Translations under genes and position numbers: made by a program
Origin: Enterobacter ludwigii
GTDB lineage: Bacteria; Pseudomonadota; Gammaproteobacteria; Enterobacterales; Enterobacteriaceae
Length of the DNA: 64,000 bases
Assembly (NCBI GenBank): GCA_900068845.1
Contig: CEFQ01000001.1
Coordinates: 252,983-316,982 of the forward strand
Direction of reading: 5' to 3'
Notes under the pieces: generated by a model
Told to the model about the DNA's origin: nothing
The model's input: the letters and a program-made list of their open reading frames with translations, nothing else
Database searches by the model: none
Shown here: positions 35,144 to 46,834 of the stretch, piece after piece
Position numbering within the stretch: the first letter of the stretch is position 1
Layout of the letters: the number at the start of each line of letters is the position of its first letter

Positions 35144-36243
35144 CAGACCGATCCTCCACGGCTAAAGCGCGCACGGATGCGACGCATCGGCACGGTATCC
35201 CACAGGTTCAGCAGCACCGCCAGCGCCAGATAGGAGACGTTCACCACCCACATCCAGATTGCGGGATCGAACCGGCCCTTCGCCGCGTTGGAACGCAGAG
35301 AACTCTGTAGCAGGAAGAAGATCAGGTACAGCAGCATGGCAGGCAACATCGACAGCACGCGGCCCTGACGCGGGTTCACCACGCTGAGCGGCACCACCAT
35401 CAACGCCATAATCAGCACGGCAAAAATCAGCGTTAAGCGCCAGTGCAACTCCGCCTGGAACTGCGGCGTCTTGTTTTGCATCAGCGTGCTGATACTCGCC
35501 TGATCGGCATCGTTTGGATCGAGCGTAGCTTCTTTGTAGCCCACCAGCGCCTGATAATTCACGAAGTCCGTGATGCGGAAATCGCGAAGCAAGGCAGTGC
35601 CTTCAAAACGTGTGCCTTTATCCAGTGTCACCACTTGTGAGCCATCTTTATGTTGCTCCATGTGGCCGCTGTCAGCCAGCACCACCGATGGACGCGCATT
35701 GCCTTTCGGACGCAATTGCGCCAGGAACACGTTACCAAAGGTATTGCCTTTCACATTTTCAACAAATAGCACCGCATTGCCGTCGCTGGAGGTCTGGAAC
35801 TGCCCCGCCGCCAAGGCCGCCGCGCCTGGATTAGCTTTGGCGTTTTGCGTCACTTCTTGCTGATAACGTGATGACCATGGCCCTAACCATATGACATTGA
35901 CCGCCGCCACGATCGAGGTGAACAGCATCAGGATCATCGCGGCTTTAATCAGCACACTTTTCCCCAGGCCGCAGGCATGCATCACCGTGATTTCACTTTC
36001 GGTGTACAGCCGCCCAAGGGTCATTAAAATCGCCAGAAACAGGCTTAGGGGCAGGATAAGTTGTGCCATTTCAGGCACGCCAAGTCCTAACAATGTCAGA
36101 ACTAAGTTTGTTGGGATTTCGCCATCCACCGCAGCTCCCAAAATCCGCACTAACTTCTGACAAAAGAAGATCAGTAGCAGGATGAAGAGGATAGCCAGCT
36201 GGCTTTTGAGCGTTTCCCGAACCAGATATCTAATGATGATCAC
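35143..36243 (-). CDS. lptF: LPS export ABC transporter permease LptF
   Basis: 366 residues from a GTG at 36243, chosen because the protein then opens IIIRYLVRETLKSQLAILF exactly like E. coli LptF, which as I recall also uses GTG. The reading frame extends to 36333 but has no homologous sequence there. Six membrane segments flank a periplasmic jellyroll. The coupling helix includes YTESEITVMHACGLGKSVL. It is the first gene of lptFG and divergent from pepA, as in E. coli. Essential for outer membrane assembly in the family. Confidence 0.95.
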   Translation of the reverse strand: MIIIRYLVRETLKSQLAILFILLLIFFCQKLVRILGAAVDGEIPTNLVLTLLGLGVPEMAQLILPLSLFLAILMTLGRLYTESEITVMHACGLGKSVLIKAAMILMLFTSIVAAVNVIWLGPWSSRYQQEVTQNAKANPGAAALAAGQFQTSSDGNAVLFVENVKGNTFGNVFLAQLRPKGNARPSVVLADSGHMEQHKDGSQVVTLDKGTRFEGTALLRDFRITDFVNYQALVGYKEATLDPNDADQASISTLMQNKTPQFQAELHWRLTLIFAVLIMALMVVPLSVVNPRQGRVLSMLPAMLLYLIFFLLQSSLRSNAAKGRFDPAIWMWVVNVSYLALAVLLNLWDTVPMRRIRARFSRGGSV

Positions 36244-36497
36244 GCTTAGTACGCCTGTGATAACTTGTCTTTTTGCAGGAAAATCGCTAGTTTCAACGCT
36301 TATCAGCCATTTTTCTTCATCAATGGCCGTCATCGTAGCTAAAATAGTATGACGAACGCGTTAGCGTGGTGAAAAAACAACTTACTTGTCACCACAACTC
36401 ATTATGACTACCGGCGTTGAATTGTCATGGCGTCGTAACAGATTAATGAGTTACGAGCGCGCTACATTCTAACGACAGCCAAGGCCGTTGTCTTTAA

Positions 36498-38024
<1,527 letters not shown>

Positions 38025-38049
38025 GTTGTCGCGGTGCGGTCATTGAAAC

Positions 38050-38100
38050 GGTGCGCATGAATGCGCACCCTACGAAGTAGGGTCGCCATTCATGGCGACC
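38050..38100. repeat. Composite of family B (38050-38073) and family A (38077-38100) repeats
   Basis: A GGTGCGCATGAATGCGCACC palindrome ending in CTAC faces, after 3 bases, a GTAGGGTCGCCATTCATGGC palindrome. This is the same head-to-head arrangement as at 25049 and 42068, here with the order B then A. It lies between pepA and holC. Confidence 0.86.
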
Positions 38101-38170
38101 GAAAAGCTAGACGCACGAACCCACGGGGCGCACAATGCGCCCCACTGTCATTTATGGAAATGAGTCCGCC

Positions 38171-38632
38171 ATGAAAAACGCCACTTTCTATGTGATGGAG
38201 TCTGAGAGCGCCAGCGACGGCTTAACCGCCATAGAAGCATTGGTGTGCTCTCTTGCCGAAACACGCTGGCGTGACGGCAAACGCATCCTGATAGCCTGTG
38301 AGAACGAAGAACAAGCCAATAGGCTGGATGAAGCACTTTGGCAGCTTCCGGCCAACGCCTTTGTGCCGCACAACCTGGCCGGTGAAGGCCCGCGCTACGG
38401 CGCACCGGTTGAGCTGGCCTGGCCGCAGCGCCGCGGCAGTTCGCCGCGCGATCTGCTGATAAGCCTTTTGCCACAGTTCGCAGATTTTGCTACTGGTTTC
38501 CATGAAGTGATAGACTTCGTACCTTATGAAGAATCCCTAAAACAACTGGCGCGCGATCGCTATAAAGCCTATCGCAGCGTTGGTTTCCAATTGAATACGG
38601 CGACGCCACCCTCGCCGCAAACGACAGTGTAG
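38171..38632 (+). CDS. holC: DNA polymerase III chi subunit
   Basis: 153 residues from the ATG at 38171 ([13 protein letters not shown]); the longer frame from 38135 is rejected. HolC is the chi subunit of the clamp loader, which binds single-stranded DNA-binding protein and psi. Conserved parts include [20 protein letters not shown] and [11 protein letters not shown], followed by a central basic region. The C-terminal [15 protein letters not shown] closes the fold. The stop is 2 bases before the valS start, so the two genes are cotranscribed as in E. coli. Confidence 0.95.
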   Translation: MKNATFYVMESESASDGLTAIEALVCSLAETRWRDGKRILIACENEEQANRLDEALWQLPANAFVPHNLAGEGPRYGAPVELAWPQRRGSSPRDLLISLLPQFADFATGFHEVIDFVPYEESLKQLARDRYKAYRSVGFQLNTATPPSPQTTV

Positions 38633-38634
38633 AA

Positions 38635-41490
38635 ATGGAAAAGACATATAACCCGCAAGATATCGAGCAGCCGCTCTACGAGCACTGGGAACAGCAGGGC
38701 TACTTTAAACCGAATGGCGACACCAGCCAGGAAAGCTTTTGCATCATGATCCCGCCGCCGAACGTCACCGGCAGCTTGCATATGGGTCACGCTTTCCAGC
38801 AGACCATCATGGATACCATGATTCGTTATCAGCGCATGCAGGGTAAAAACACCTTGTGGCAGGCCGGTACCGATCACGCCGGTATCGCCACGCAGATGGT
38901 GGTAGAACGCAAAATTGCCGCTGAAGAAGGCAAAACGCGCCAGGATTATGGCCGCGATGCGTTCATCGACAAAATCTGGCAGTGGAAAGCGGAATCCGGC
39001 GGCACCATCACCCGCCAGATGCGCCGTCTCGGCAACTCAGTTGACTGGGAGCGCGAGCGCTTCACCATGGACGAAGGTCTGTCCAACGCGGTGCGCGAAG
39101 TGTTTGTCCGCCTGTACAAAGAGAATCTGATTTACCGCGGCAAGCGCCTGGTGAACTGGGATCCAAAACTGCGTACTGCCATCTCCGATCTGGAAGTAGA
39201 AAACCGCGAGAGCAAAGGCTCAATGTGGCACATCCGCTATCCACTGGCGGACGGCGTGAAAACCGCAGAAGGCAAAGATTATCTGGTGGTTGCCACTACG
39301 CGCCCGGAAACCCTGCTGGGCGATACCGGCGTAGCGGTTAATCCTGAAGATCCGCGCTACAAAGATCTGATCGGCAAAGAAGTGATCCTGCCGCTGGTGA
39401 ACCGTCGCATTCCGATCGTTGGTGATGAACACGCTGACATGGAAAAAGGCACCGGCTGCGTGAAGATCACGCCAGCGCATGACTTCAACGACTACGAAGT
39501 CGGTCGTCGTCATAAGCTGCCGATGATCAACATTCTGACCTTTGATGGCGACATCCGCGAGCGCGCGGAAGTGTTCGACACCAACGGCGAAGTCAGTGAC
39601 GAGTGCGCAGACGACATTCCAGCCCAGTTCCAGAAAATGGAGCGTTTCGCAGCGCGAAAAGCGATTGTTGCTGCCGTTGATGAAATCGGCCTGCTGGAAG
39701 AGATCAAACCGCACGACCTGACCGTGCCTTACGGCGATCGCGGTGGCGTGGTGATTGAGCCAATGCTGACCGACCAATGGTATGTGCGCACCGCGCCGCT
39801 AGCGAAAGTTGCGGTTGAAGCGGTAGAAAACGGCGACATCCAGTTCGTGCCGAAACAGTACGAAAACATGTACTTCTCATGGATGCGTGACATTCAGGAT
39901 TGGTGTATTTCACGTCAGCTGTGGTGGGGACACCGCATTCCGGCGTGGTACGACAACGACGGCAACGTCTATGTTGGCCGCACCGAAGACGAAGTACGTC
40001 AGGAAAACCATCTGGCCGCCGATGTCGCGCTGCGCCAGGACGACGACGTGCTGGATACCTGGTTCTCGTCCGGTCTGTGGACTTTCTCGACGCTGGGCTG
40101 GCCAGAAAACACCGAAGCGCTGCGTACCTTCCACCCAACCAGCGTGTTGGTGAGCGGCTTCGACATCATCTTCTTCTGGATTGCGCGCATGATCATGCTG
40201 ACCATGCACTTCATCAAAGATGAAAACGGCAAGCCGCAAGTGCCGTTCAAAACCGTCTACATGACCGGTTTAATCCGTGATGAAGAAGGCCAGAAGATGT
40301 CTAAATCGAAAGGCAACGTCATCGATCCGCTGGATATGATTGACGGCATTTCGCTGGAAGATCTGCTGGAGAAGCGTACCGGCAACATGATGCAGCCGCA
40401 GCTGGCCGAGAAGATCCGCAAGCGTACCGAGAAGCAGTTCCCGGACGGCATCGTACCTTCAGGTACCGATGCGCTGCGCTTCACCCTCGCCGCGCTGGCT
40501 TCTACCGGTCGTGACATCAACTGGGATATGAAGCGCCTCGAAGGCTATCGCAACTTCTGTAACAAGCTGTGGAACGCCAGCCGTTTCGTGCTGATGAACA
40601 CCGAAGAGCAGGATTGCGGCCAAAATGGCGGCGAGATGAAGCTATCGCTGGCGGATCGCTGGATTCTGAGCGAGTTCAACCGCAGCGTGAAAGCCTATCG
40701 TGAAGCGCTGGATAACTATCGCTTTGATATCGCTGCCAATATTTTGTACGACTTCACCTGGAACCAGTTCTGTGACTGGTATCTGGAGCTGACCAAGCCG
40801 GTGATGACCAGCGGTAGCGAAGCGGAACTGCGCGGCACGCGTAATACGCTGGTTACCGTGCTGGAAGCGCTGCTGCGTCTGGCGCATCCGATCATTCCTT
40901 ACATCACTGAAACCATCTGGCAGCGTGTGAAAGGCCTGAAAAACATCGACCACGATACCATCATGCTGCAGCCGTTCCCGCAGTATGACGCGGCAAAAGA
41001 AGATGCCGAGGCGCAAGCTGATATTGAGTGGATGAAGCAGGCGATCGTCGCGGTACGTAATATCCGTGCTGAGATGAACATTGCACCAAGCAAGCCGCTC
41101 GACGTGTTGCTGCGTGACTGCTCTGCCGCCGCCCAGCGTCGTGTAGAAGAGAACCGCACCTTCCTGTCGCGTCTGGCGCGTCTGGAAAGCCTGACCATTC
41201 TGCCTGCGGGCGAGAAAGGCCCGGTTTCGGTCACCAAGATTGTTGAAGGCGCGGAGTTGCTAATCCCGATGGCGGATCTGGTCAACAAAGAAGCCGAGCT
41301 TGAGCGTCTGGCGAAAGAGCTGGTGAAACTTGATATCGAAATCGAGAAGATCCAGACCAAGCTGGCGAATGAAGGCTTTGTGTCACGTGCGCCGGAAGCT
41401 GTAGTGGCGAAAGAGCGCGAGCGCGTGGCTGAGCTGGAACAATCTAAAGCAAAACTGTTTGAACAGCAGGGCGTGATTGCGGCATTGTAA
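38635..41490 (+). CDS. valS: Valyl-tRNA synthetase
   Basis: 951 residues, the normal bacterial length. The class I HIGH motif appears in [16 protein letters not shown] near residue 45, and KMSKS in [17 protein letters not shown] near 555. The CP1 editing domain lies at about 190-340. The anticodon-binding helical domain and a C-terminal coiled coil (about 880-951) that contacts the tRNA elbow complete the protein. It charges tRNA-Val and edits Thr. Translationally close to holC and ended by a strong terminator at 41517. Confidence 0.98.
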   Translation: MEKTYNPQDIEQPLYEHWEQQGYFKPNGDTSQESFCIMIPPPNVTGSLHMGHAFQQTIMDTMIRYQRMQGKNTLWQAGTDHAGIATQMVVERKIAAEEGKTRQDYGRDAFIDKIWQWKAESGGTITRQMRRLGNSVDWERERFTMDEGLSNAVREVFVRLYKENLIYRGKRLVNWDPKLRTAISDLEVENRESKGSMWHIRYPLADGVKTAEGKDYLVVATTRPETLLGDTGVAVNPEDPRYKDLIGKEVILPLVNRRIPIVGDEHADMEKGTGCVKITPAHDFNDYEVGRRHKLPMINILTFDGDIRERAEVFDTNGEVSDECADDIPAQFQKMERFAARKAIVAAVDEIGLLEEIKPHDLTVPYGDRGGVVIEPMLTDQWYVRTAPLAKVAVEAVENGDIQFVPKQYENMYFSWMRDIQDWCISRQLWWGHRIPAWYDNDGNVYVGRTEDEVRQENHLAADVALRQDDDVLDTWFSSGLWTFSTLGWPENTEALRTFHPTSVLVSGFDIIFFWIARMIMLTMHFIKDENGKPQVPFKTVYMTGLIRDEEGQKMSKSKGNVIDPLDMIDGISLEDLLEKRTGNMMQPQLAEKIRKRTEKQFPDGIVPSGTDALRFTLAALASTGRDINWDMKRLEGYRNFCNKLWNASRFVLMNTEEQDCGQNGGEMKLSLADRWILSEFNRSVKAYREALDNYRFDIAANILYDFTWNQFCDWYLELTKPVMTSGSEAELRGTRNTLVTVLEALLRLAHPIIPYITETIWQRVKGLKNIDHDTIMLQPFPQYDAAKEDAEAQADIEWMKQAIVAVRNIRAEMNIAPSKPLDVLLRDCSAAAQRRVEENRTFLSRLARLESLTILPAGEKGPVSVTKIVEGAELLIPMADLVNKEAELERLAKELVKLDIEIEKIQTKLANEGFVSRAPEAVVAKERERVAELEQSKAKLFEQQGVIAAL

Positions 41491-41516
41491 GCGCTTCAGT
41501 CCAACTGCTTAATCGA

Positions 41517-41540
41517 AGCCGGGCACTGCCCGGCTTTTTT
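41517..41540 (+). terminator. Intrinsic terminator of the holC-valS unit
   Basis: AGCCGGGC and GCCCGGCT form an 8-bp stem with a 3-base loop, followed by six T residues, 27 bases after the valS stop. Confidence 0.9.
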
Positions 41541-41553
41541 ATACCGGAAGATA

Positions 41554-42060
41554 ATGATGACCACCGACGCCCCCATCAATTTACAGGTGCGCCCCATTAC
41601 CGCCGCTGATAATCCGTGGATTGCAAAAGTGATCCGCGACGTATCAGCTGAATTTGGTCTGACGGCGGATAAAGGCTACACCGTGTCCGATCCCAATTTG
41701 GATCGCCTGTTCGAGCTCTATAACGAAGCCAACAGCGCCTACTGGATAGTTGAGCATGATGGCGTGGTGGTGGGCGGCGGCGGTGTCGCACCGTTGGCCT
41801 GTAGCGCGCCGGATATCTGTGAACTGCAGAAAATGTATTTTCTGCCGCAGGTGCGCGGTTTAGGGTTGGCGCGCGATCTGGCGTTGCGCGCAATGGCGTT
41901 CGCCCGTCAGCAAGGTTTTCAGCGCTGTTATCTGGAAACTACCGGTAGCTTGACGCGTGCGATTAAGCTGTATGAGTCGCTGGGATTTGAGTTGATTGAT
42001 AGCGCGATGGGCTGTACCGGCCATGTGGATTGCGAAGTGCGCATGCTGAAGGTGTTGTGA
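41554..42060 (+). CDS. yjgM: GNAT-family acetyltransferase YjgM
   Basis: 168 residues, near E. coli YjgM (167) along its length and in the same place between valS and the miaE-rraB region. The fold includes [20 protein letters not shown] at the start, [11 protein letters not shown], the acetyl-CoA loop [20 protein letters not shown] near 95 and [12 protein letters not shown] at the end. The cytosolic substrate has not been assigned. The tandem ATG ATG leaves a one-codon uncertainty in the start. Its gene lies 13 bases after the valS terminator, so it needs its own promoter or read-through. Confidence 0.9.
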   Translation: MMTTDAPINLQVRPITAADNPWIAKVIRDVSAEFGLTADKGYTVSDPNLDRLFELYNEANSAYWIVEHDGVVVGGGGVAPLACSAPDICELQKMYFLPQVRGLGLARDLALRAMAFARQQGFQRCYLETTGSLTRAIKLYESLGFELIDSAMGCTGHVDCEVRMLKVL

Positions 42061-42067
42061 TGAATGA

Positions 42068-42123
42068 GGTCGCCATAAATGGCGACCCTACGGTGTAACG
42101 TAGGGTGCGCATTCATGCGCACC
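42068..42123. repeat. Composite of family A (42068-42091) and family B (42100-42123) repeats
   Basis: A GGTCGCCATAAATGGCGACC palindrome with CTAC end faces a GTAGGGTGCGCATTCATGCG palindrome 8 bases on. It fills the gap between yjgM and the convergent miaE. Confidence 0.86.
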
Positions 42124-42148
42124 GCGTAACCGGTAAGAAATCAATGTA

Positions 42149-42910
42149 TTAAATCGCCGGCACACCGCTATGGAACCGCAGTTCGCCATCCGGCTCGCTG
42201 ATTAGGCGCGCTTCCGTTTCACCAAATACGCGTACACGCGGCGCGATATCTTTTGGCGAAATCTGCTGCGCCAGCTTCAGGTAATCCTGATAGTGACGTG
42301 CTTCCGATCGCAGCAGTGAAATATAGAACTTCTCCAACGGCTCATCCAGATACGGCGCCAGGCTGGCAAAACGCTCGCAGGATCGCGCTTCGATATACGC
42401 CCCGCAAATCAACTTATCCACCAGCGCATCAGGCTCATAGGTGGCGATTTCACGGATCAGCCCTTTGGCATAGCGGCTGGCGGTGATTTTGCGATACGGC
42501 AACCCGCGCGACTGCATGATTTCCCATACCTGATAAAAGTGATGCAGCTCCTCTTTAACCAGCAGCACCATCATCTCCACCAGGTCGTCGGCCCAAGGCA
42601 ACTCGTTGCGCACGATGATGCTTTTGGTCAGATTCTTGTGGGCATTGATGAAGTTACTGTCCTGCTCATCGCGGTAGATGAAGTCTTCATACGGCTTGAG
42701 CCACGCCAGAATGGCATCACCACTCGGCTTATCCGCCACGTATTTACGGATGATAAACACCGCGGTTTGCGCGGCCTTCAATTCGCAAACCATGTGATCG
42801 GTGAGCAGCAACGTCAGATTTTCCGGCTTGCGCGCTTCATCAATCCACGCTTGTGGCGTGCGGCAATGCAGGAATTGATAGATCGGTTCTAATAGCGGAG
42901 CGTAATTCAT
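42149..42910 (-). CDS. miaE: tRNA-(ms2io6A)-hydroxylase
   Basis: 253 residues from the ATG at 42910; an in-frame TTG at 42916 is a weaker option. MiaE is a ferritin-like di-iron monooxygenase that hydroxylates the isopentenyl chain of ms2i6A at position 37 of tRNAs reading UNN codons, using oxygen. Iron ligands are expected in LTDHMVCELKAAQTAVF near 37-52, LLVKEELHHFYQVWEIM near 120 and ICGAYIEARSCERF near 170, where Glu and His are spaced as in the family. Upstream of it on the same strand lies rraB. E. coli K-12 lacks miaE, while Salmonella and plant-associated enterobacteria have it. Confidence 0.93.
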   Translation of the reverse strand: MNYAPLLEPIYQFLHCRTPQAWIDEARKPENLTLLLTDHMVCELKAAQTAVFIIRKYVADKPSGDAILAWLKPYEDFIYRDEQDSNFINAHKNLTKSIIVRNELPWADDLVEMMVLLVKEELHHFYQVWEIMQSRGLPYRKITASRYAKGLIREIATYEPDALVDKLICGAYIEARSCERFASLAPYLDEPLEKFYISLLRSEARHYQDYLKLAQQISPKDIAPRVRVFGETEARLISEPDGELRFHSGVPAI

Positions 42911-42970
42911 GGGCAATCTTTTGTCTTACGGGGAGAAGGTTTCAGGGCGACGAGCGCCGCCCATTAATGC

Positions 42971-43393
42971 TTAGTGACGCACACCGTTGTCTTCTTCGTC
43001 GTCGATGAACTCGCCATCGTCGTCTTCATCTTCGGCATCAGGATCTTCAAAGTAGGTGCCCCAACCGTCGTAATCGACGTTGTAGCTGCCCGCCAGATTC
43101 ACCAGCTGCTCAACCTGCGCATCAATCAATTCAGGCTTCAACGCGCCTTCGCTCAGGATATCCACACACATTACAGTGGTGCCGTCTTCCAGCTCCAGCT
43201 CTTCTGGCTCGCTCACTTCGTAGCCCAGCTTGAAGGCATCAACCGCGACCTTTTCCAGCGAGTCGAAATTGTTGCAGGAGAGATGATGCTCGATAGTGTA
43301 AAGCGCATCAGGATCGCTGCCGTCTTCCAGCAACTCTTCAATGATCAGTCGCGTCTCTTCACGCTGTTCTTCCAGCAATGCTTCATATGCCAT
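42971..43393 (-). CDS. rraB: Ribonuclease E inhibitor RraB
   Basis: 140 residues from the ATG at 43393 ([20 protein letters not shown]) with GAGGA upstream; the longer frame is rejected. It has the double ferredoxin-like fold of RraB, with [20 protein letters not shown] and the very acidic C-terminal tail ([19 protein letters not shown]). RraB binds the C-terminal half of RNase E and lowers degradosome activity on a subset of mRNAs. Divergent from argI and followed by miaE in the same direction, 60 bases on. Confidence 0.93.
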   Translation of the reverse strand: MAYEALLEEQREETRLIIEELLEDGSDPDALYTIEHHLSCNNFDSLEKVAVDAFKLGYEVSEPEELELEDGTTVMCVDILSEGALKPELIDAQVEQLVNLAGSYNVDYDGWGTYFEDPDAEDEDDDGEFIDDEEDNGVRH

Positions 43394-43487
43394 GGGTGTG
43401 TCCTCAAAATATTCGGCTGAATACAATTATTTTCCCACACTGCCTCGCGCGCCACTACACAAAACAACAAGTTTCTTAACGCCGGGG

Positions 43488-43529
43488 TTGAAAATGCATA
43501 TTCATACGGTTAGATTGAATTTTAATTCA
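43488..43529 (+). promoter_or_regulatory. argI promoter with ArgR operator (ARG boxes)
   Basis: A perfect ARG box TGAATTTTAATTCA lies at 43516-43529. A second imperfect box with an intact right half (TATTCA) ends at 43504. A -35 TTGAAA (43488-43493) and -10 TAGATT (43511-43516) are 17 bases apart, so the boxes cover the promoter. Repression by ArgR with arginine is expected, as in E. coli argI. Confidence 0.8.
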
Positions 43530-43555
43530 TTTAATGTAGGCATCCGGAGTGCTGT

Positions 43556-44563
43556 ATGAGTCAGCTACATCAAAGACATTTCCTGAGATTGCTGGATTTT
43601 ACCCCAGCCGAAATCGCTTCTCTGCTGAGTCTGGCAGGTGAATTAAAACACGCCAAGAAAAATGCCAGCGAAACGCAGTATCTGAAAGGCAAAAACATCG
43701 CGCTCATCTTCGAAAAAGACTCGACTCGTACCCGATGCTCTTTCGAAGTTGCCGCTTACGATCAGGGCGCTAACGTCACTTATCTCGGCCCAAGCGGCAG
43801 CCAAATCGGCCATAAAGAGTCGATGAAAGACACGGCGCGCGTGCTGGGACGCATGTATGACGGTATTCAATATCGCGGCTACGGCCAGCAACTGGTGGAA
43901 ACCTTAGCGGAGTTCGCTGGCGTGCCGGTGTGGAACGGCCTCACCACCGAGTTTCACCCTACGCAGCTGCTGGCCGATCTGTTGACCATGCAGGAACATC
44001 TGCCCGGCAAATCGCTGAATCAAATGACGCTGGTGTATGTTGGTGATGCGCGCAACAACATGGGCAACAGCATGCTGGAAGCCGCAGCGCTAGTGGGCCT
44101 GGATCTGCGTCTGGTGGCACCGAAAGGCTGCTGGCCGGAAGCTGAATTAGTAGAACAATGCCGCGTGGCCGCGCAGCAAACCGGCGGCAAAATCACGCTG
44201 ACCGAAGATATCGCTGAAGGCGTGCAAGGTGCCGACTTCATCTACACTGATGTATGGGTGTCGATGGGCGAAGCCAAATCGGTGTGGGAAGATCGCATCG
44301 CCCTGCTGCGTCCCTATCAGGTTAACAGCGCGATGCTGGCACTGACCGGCAACCCGCAGGTGAAGTTCCTGCACTGCTTGCCCGCCTTCCATGACGACAA
44401 AACCACGCTGGGCCGCCAAATGGCTGAACAGTACGGTTTACAGGATGGCATGGAAGTGAGCAATGAGGTGTTTGAATCCGCGCACAGTATCGTGTTCGAT
44501 CAAGCAGAGAACCGCATGCACACCATTAAAGCGGTGATGGTAGCAACGCTCGGCAAGCGATAA
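43556..44563 (+). CDS. argI: Ornithine carbamoyltransferase
   Basis: 335 residues. It transfers the carbamoyl group from carbamoyl phosphate to ornithine, giving citrulline, in arginine synthesis. The phosphate-binding loop is [20 protein letters not shown] near 55, the ornithine loop is near 230 (VWVSMGEA), and HCLPAFHDD near 272 carries the catalytic Cys. In E. coli the gene at this place next to pyrBI is argI; many annotations would call it argF. ARG boxes lie upstream. No terminator was clear before the pyrBI promoter. Confidence 0.97.
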   Translation: MSQLHQRHFLRLLDFTPAEIASLLSLAGELKHAKKNASETQYLKGKNIALIFEKDSTRTRCSFEVAAYDQGANVTYLGPSGSQIGHKESMKDTARVLGRMYDGIQYRGYGQQLVETLAEFAGVPVWNGLTTEFHPTQLLADLLTMQEHLPGKSLNQMTLVYVGDARNNMGNSMLEAAALVGLDLRLVAPKGCWPEAELVEQCRVAAQQTGGKITLTEDIAEGVQGADFIYTDVWVSMGEAKSVWEDRIALLRPYQVNSAMLALTGNPQVKFLHCLPAFHDDKTTLGRQMAEQYGLQDGMEVSNEVFESAHSIVFDQAENRMHTIKAVMVATLGKR

Positions 44564-44604
44564 TTTGCTGTGCCGCAAACGTTTACCTCGCACGCGATAT
44601 TTGC

Positions 44605-44632
44605 TTGATGCAAATCAGTGAATGCGTATAAT
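44605..44632 (+). promoter_or_regulatory. pyrBI promoter
   Basis: -35 TTGATG (44605-44610), a 16-base spacer and a perfect -10 TATAAT (44627-44632). Transcription would start about 15-20 bases before the leader peptide. Confidence 0.75.
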
Positions 44633-44656
44633 GCGGCCCAATTTGCCGGAGGAAAC

Positions 44657-44758
44657 ATGCCACAGTGCAGCGCACAATTTGACGCTCAACGACGCCTGAA
44701 AGCGGGCGGCGCATCTGTTTCTTTCCGTCATCAATCGATCGTAAAAAAAGCCCCTTAA
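44657..44758 (+). CDS. pyrL: pyrBI operon leader peptide
   Basis: A 33-codon frame (MPQCSAQFDAQRR...) begins after a strong GGAGGAA and ends inside the attenuator, its TAA lying in the terminator loop. This is the arrangement of E. coli PyrL, where transcription pauses at low UTP let the leading ribosome melt the terminator. The sequence shares only the MxQC start with E. coli PyrL (44 residues), so it is strongly diverged and shorter. The pyrimidine-rich stretch around codons 20-23 could be the UTP-sensitive pause site. Confidence 0.85.
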   Translation: MPQCSAQFDAQRRLKAGGASVSFRHQSIVKKAP

Positions 44759-44774
44759 GCAGGGGCTTTTTTTT
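44743..44774 (+). terminator. pyrBI attenuator
   Basis: AAGCCCCT and AGGGGCTT form a GC-rich stem extended by A-T pairs, with a 5-base loop and eight T residues. It lies between pyrL and pyrB, with the pyrL stop codon in the loop. UTP-sensitive transcription attenuation is expected. Confidence 0.9.
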
Positions 44775-44806
44775 GTCCGCAATCCGGCAGCGCAGAGGAG
44801 AACGCT

Positions 44807-45742
44807 ATGGCCAACCCGCTATATCGCAAGCACATTATTTCCATCAACGATCTCAACCGCGACGAGCTGGAGCTGGTGCTGCATACCGCCGCCCAGCTGA
44901 AAGCCCATCCTCAGCCGGAGCTGCTAAAGCACAACGTTATTGCCAGCTGCTTCTTTGAGGCTTCCACGCGCACGCGCCTGTCATTTGAAACCGCGATGCA
45001 TCGTCTCGGCGCGTCGGTGGTCGGCTTTGCCGATGGCAGCAACACTTCGCTCGGCAAGAAAGGTGAAACCCTCGCCGATACCATTTCGGTGATTGGCACC
45101 TACGTCGATGCCATCGTGATGCGTCATCCGCAGGAAGGCGCGGCGCGTTTGGCGACCGAGTTCTCCGGCGGCATTCCGATTCTCAACGCCGGTGACGGGG
45201 CCAACCAGCATCCCACGCAAACGTTGCTCGATCTCTTCACCATCCGCGAAACACAAAATCGCCTCGATAACCTGAATGTGGCGATGGTAGGCGACCTGAA
45301 GTATGGCCGCACCGTGCATTCACTGACGCAGGCGCTGGCGAAGTTTGACGGCAACCGCTTCTTCTTTATCGCGCCGGATGCGCTGACGATGCCGTCCTAC
45401 ATTACCGATATGCTGGATGAGCAGAACATTGTCTGGTCGCGCCACGACACCATCGAAGAAGTGATGCCGGAGCTCGACATTCTCTATATGACGCGCGTGC
45501 AGAAAGAGCGTCTCGATCCGTCGGAATACGCCAACGTCAAAGCGCAGTTCATCCTGCGCGCTGCCGATTTAGCCGGAGCGCGCGACCACATGAAAGTGCT
45601 GCATCCGCTGCCGCGTATCGACGAGATCACCACCGACGTCGATAGCACGCCGCACGCCTGGTATTTCCAACAGGCGGGTAACGGCATCTTCGCGCGCCAG
45701 GCACTGCTGGCGCTGGTACTGAATCGCGATCTGGCACTGTAA
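44807..45742 (+). CDS. pyrB: Aspartate carbamoyltransferase catalytic subunit
   Basis: 311 residues, as in E. coli PyrB. It makes N-carbamoyl-aspartate in the first committed pyrimidine step. The carbamoyl phosphate site is [20 protein letters not shown] near 49-68, the second domain has [19 protein letters not shown] near 165, and the domain-closure segment is HPLPRIDEI near 265. It forms a c6r6 dodecamer with PyrI, encoded 11 bases downstream. Controlled by the upstream attenuator. Confidence 0.98.
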   Translation: MANPLYRKHIISINDLNRDELELVLHTAAQLKAHPQPELLKHNVIASCFFEASTRTRLSFETAMHRLGASVVGFADGSNTSLGKKGETLADTISVIGTYVDAIVMRHPQEGAARLATEFSGGIPILNAGDGANQHPTQTLLDLFTIRETQNRLDNLNVAMVGDLKYGRTVHSLTQALAKFDGNRFFFIAPDALTMPSYITDMLDEQNIVWSRHDTIEEVMPELDILYMTRVQKERLDPSEYANVKAQFILRAADLAGARDHMKVLHPLPRIDEITTDVDSTPHAWYFQQAGNGIFARQALLALVLNRDLAL

Positions 45743-45753
45743 GGAGCAAAGCG

Positions 45754-46218
45754 ATGACACACGATAATAAACTGCAGGTTGAAGCGATTAAACGCGGCAC
45801 GGTGATTGACCATATCCCGGCGCAGGTCGGCTTTAAGCTACTGTCGCTGTTCCGCCTGACCGAAACCGAACAGCGCATTACCATTGGTCTTAACTTGCCG
45901 TCAGGCGAAATGGGCCGCAAAGATCTGATCAAGATCGAAAACACCTTCCTCACCGACGATCAGATCAATCAGCTCGCGGTGTATGCGCCGCTCGCCACGG
46001 TGAACCGCATTGACGAATACGAAGTGGTGGCGAAGATCGCCCCCACCTTGCCGGATCGTATTGACCGCGTGTTAACCTGCCCGAACAGTAACTGCATTAG
46101 CCGTAACGAGCCGGTTTTCACCAGCTTTGCGGTAAAAAAGCGCGAAGATGATGTGCACCTGAAGTGCAAATATTGTGAGAAAGAGTTCGCGCGCCACGTG
46201 GTGCTCGGTCACTGGTAA
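45754..46218 (+). CDS. pyrI: Aspartate carbamoyltransferase regulatory subunit
   Basis: 154 residues. The N-terminal allosteric domain binds CTP and ATP ([20 protein letters not shown]). The C-terminal zinc domain has four cysteines in CPNSNCISR and CKYCEKEF, which hold the catalytic trimer contact. Second gene of pyrBI with AAGGAG before its ATG. Its stop is followed by a hairpin at 46227-46248. Confidence 0.97.
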   Translation: MTHDNKLQVEAIKRGTVIDHIPAQVGFKLLSLFRLTETEQRITIGLNLPSGEMGRKDLIKIENTFLTDDQINQLAVYAPLATVNRIDEYEVVAKIAPTLPDRIDRVLTCPNSNCISRNEPVFTSFAVKKREDDVHLKCKYCEKEFARHVVLGHW

Positions 46219-46226
46219 TCGCCGGC

Positions 46227-46248
46227 ATCGTCCCTATAATGGGACGAT
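46227..46248. other. Perfect hairpin with TATAAT loop between pyrI and ridA
   Basis: ATCGTCCC and GGGACGAT form a perfect 8-bp stem whose 6-base loop is TATAAT, identical to the consensus -10 element. It sits 9 bases past the pyrI stop and 49 bases before ridA. It could be the ridA promoter, a weak pyrBI terminator without a T tract, or both. Confidence 0.5.
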
Positions 46249-46296
46249 TCATTTCGCGGCAGACATTGGTCGGCCGCGCACTTTCAAGGAGAAACA

Positions 46297-46683
46297 ATGT
46301 CTCGCGAAATCAGTACTTCAAACGCACCCGCAGCGATTGGCCCTTACGTGCAGGGCGTAGATCTCGGCAGCATGATCATCACCTCTGGCCAGATCCCGGT
46401 TGATCCTGCCACTGGCGCTGTGGCCGACGATGTGTCTGCGCAGGCACGTCAGTCACTGGAAAATGTGAAGGCGATTGTTGAAGCCGCCGGCCTGAAAGTG
46501 GGCGATATTGTGAAAACTACCGTGTTTGTGAAGGATCTGAATGACTTCGCCACGGTGAACGCAACCTATGAAGCGTTCTTCACCGAACACAACGCCAGTT
46601 TCCCCGCGCGTTCATGTGTGGAAGTGGCGCGTCTGCCGAAAGATGTGAAGATTGAGATCGAGGCGATTGCGGTACGTCGTTGA
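46297..46683 (+). CDS. ridA: 2-iminobutanoate/2-iminopropanoate deaminase
   Basis: 128 residues, the trimeric RidA (YjgF) fold. It hydrolyses reactive enamines and imines released by PLP enzymes such as threonine dehydratase. The conserved start NAPAAIGPYVQGVDLGSMI, the segment LENVKAIVEAAGLKVGDIVK and the catalytic Arg in FPARSCVEVARLPKDVKIEIE are all present. Follows pyrI as in E. coli. AAGGAG precedes the ATG. Confidence 0.96.
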   Translation: MSREISTSNAPAAIGPYVQGVDLGSMIITSGQIPVDPATGAVADDVSAQARQSLENVKAIVEAAGLKVGDIVKTTVFVKDLNDFATVNATYEAFFTEHNASFPARSCVEVARLPKDVKIEIEAIAVRR

Positions 46684-46700
46684 TTTCGTTGGTGCTGGCT

Positions 46701-46822
46701 CTCCCCCTCCTCGCGCCTTCCCCATTAATGGGGGAGGAAGATGCGGCCCTATGTGAGCGGTCAAGCTGCATATAGCAGCGTCTCCTTCCCCCGCAAGCGG
46801 GGGAAGGCCGGGAGGGGGGACA
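46701..46822. repeat. Multi-arm dispersed repeat, family D (second copy)
   Basis: Same order of parts as at 31026-31150: an outer CCCCCTCC/GGAGGGGG stem, a first hairpin CCTTCCCCATTAATGGGGG, a less perfect middle arm ending AGCAGCGTCT, and a third hairpin CCTTCCCCCGCAAGCGGGGG. The arms differ by paired changes in places. It lies between convergent ridA and the GH20 gene. Confidence 0.82.
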
Positions 46823-46834
46823 GCGAGCACAATC

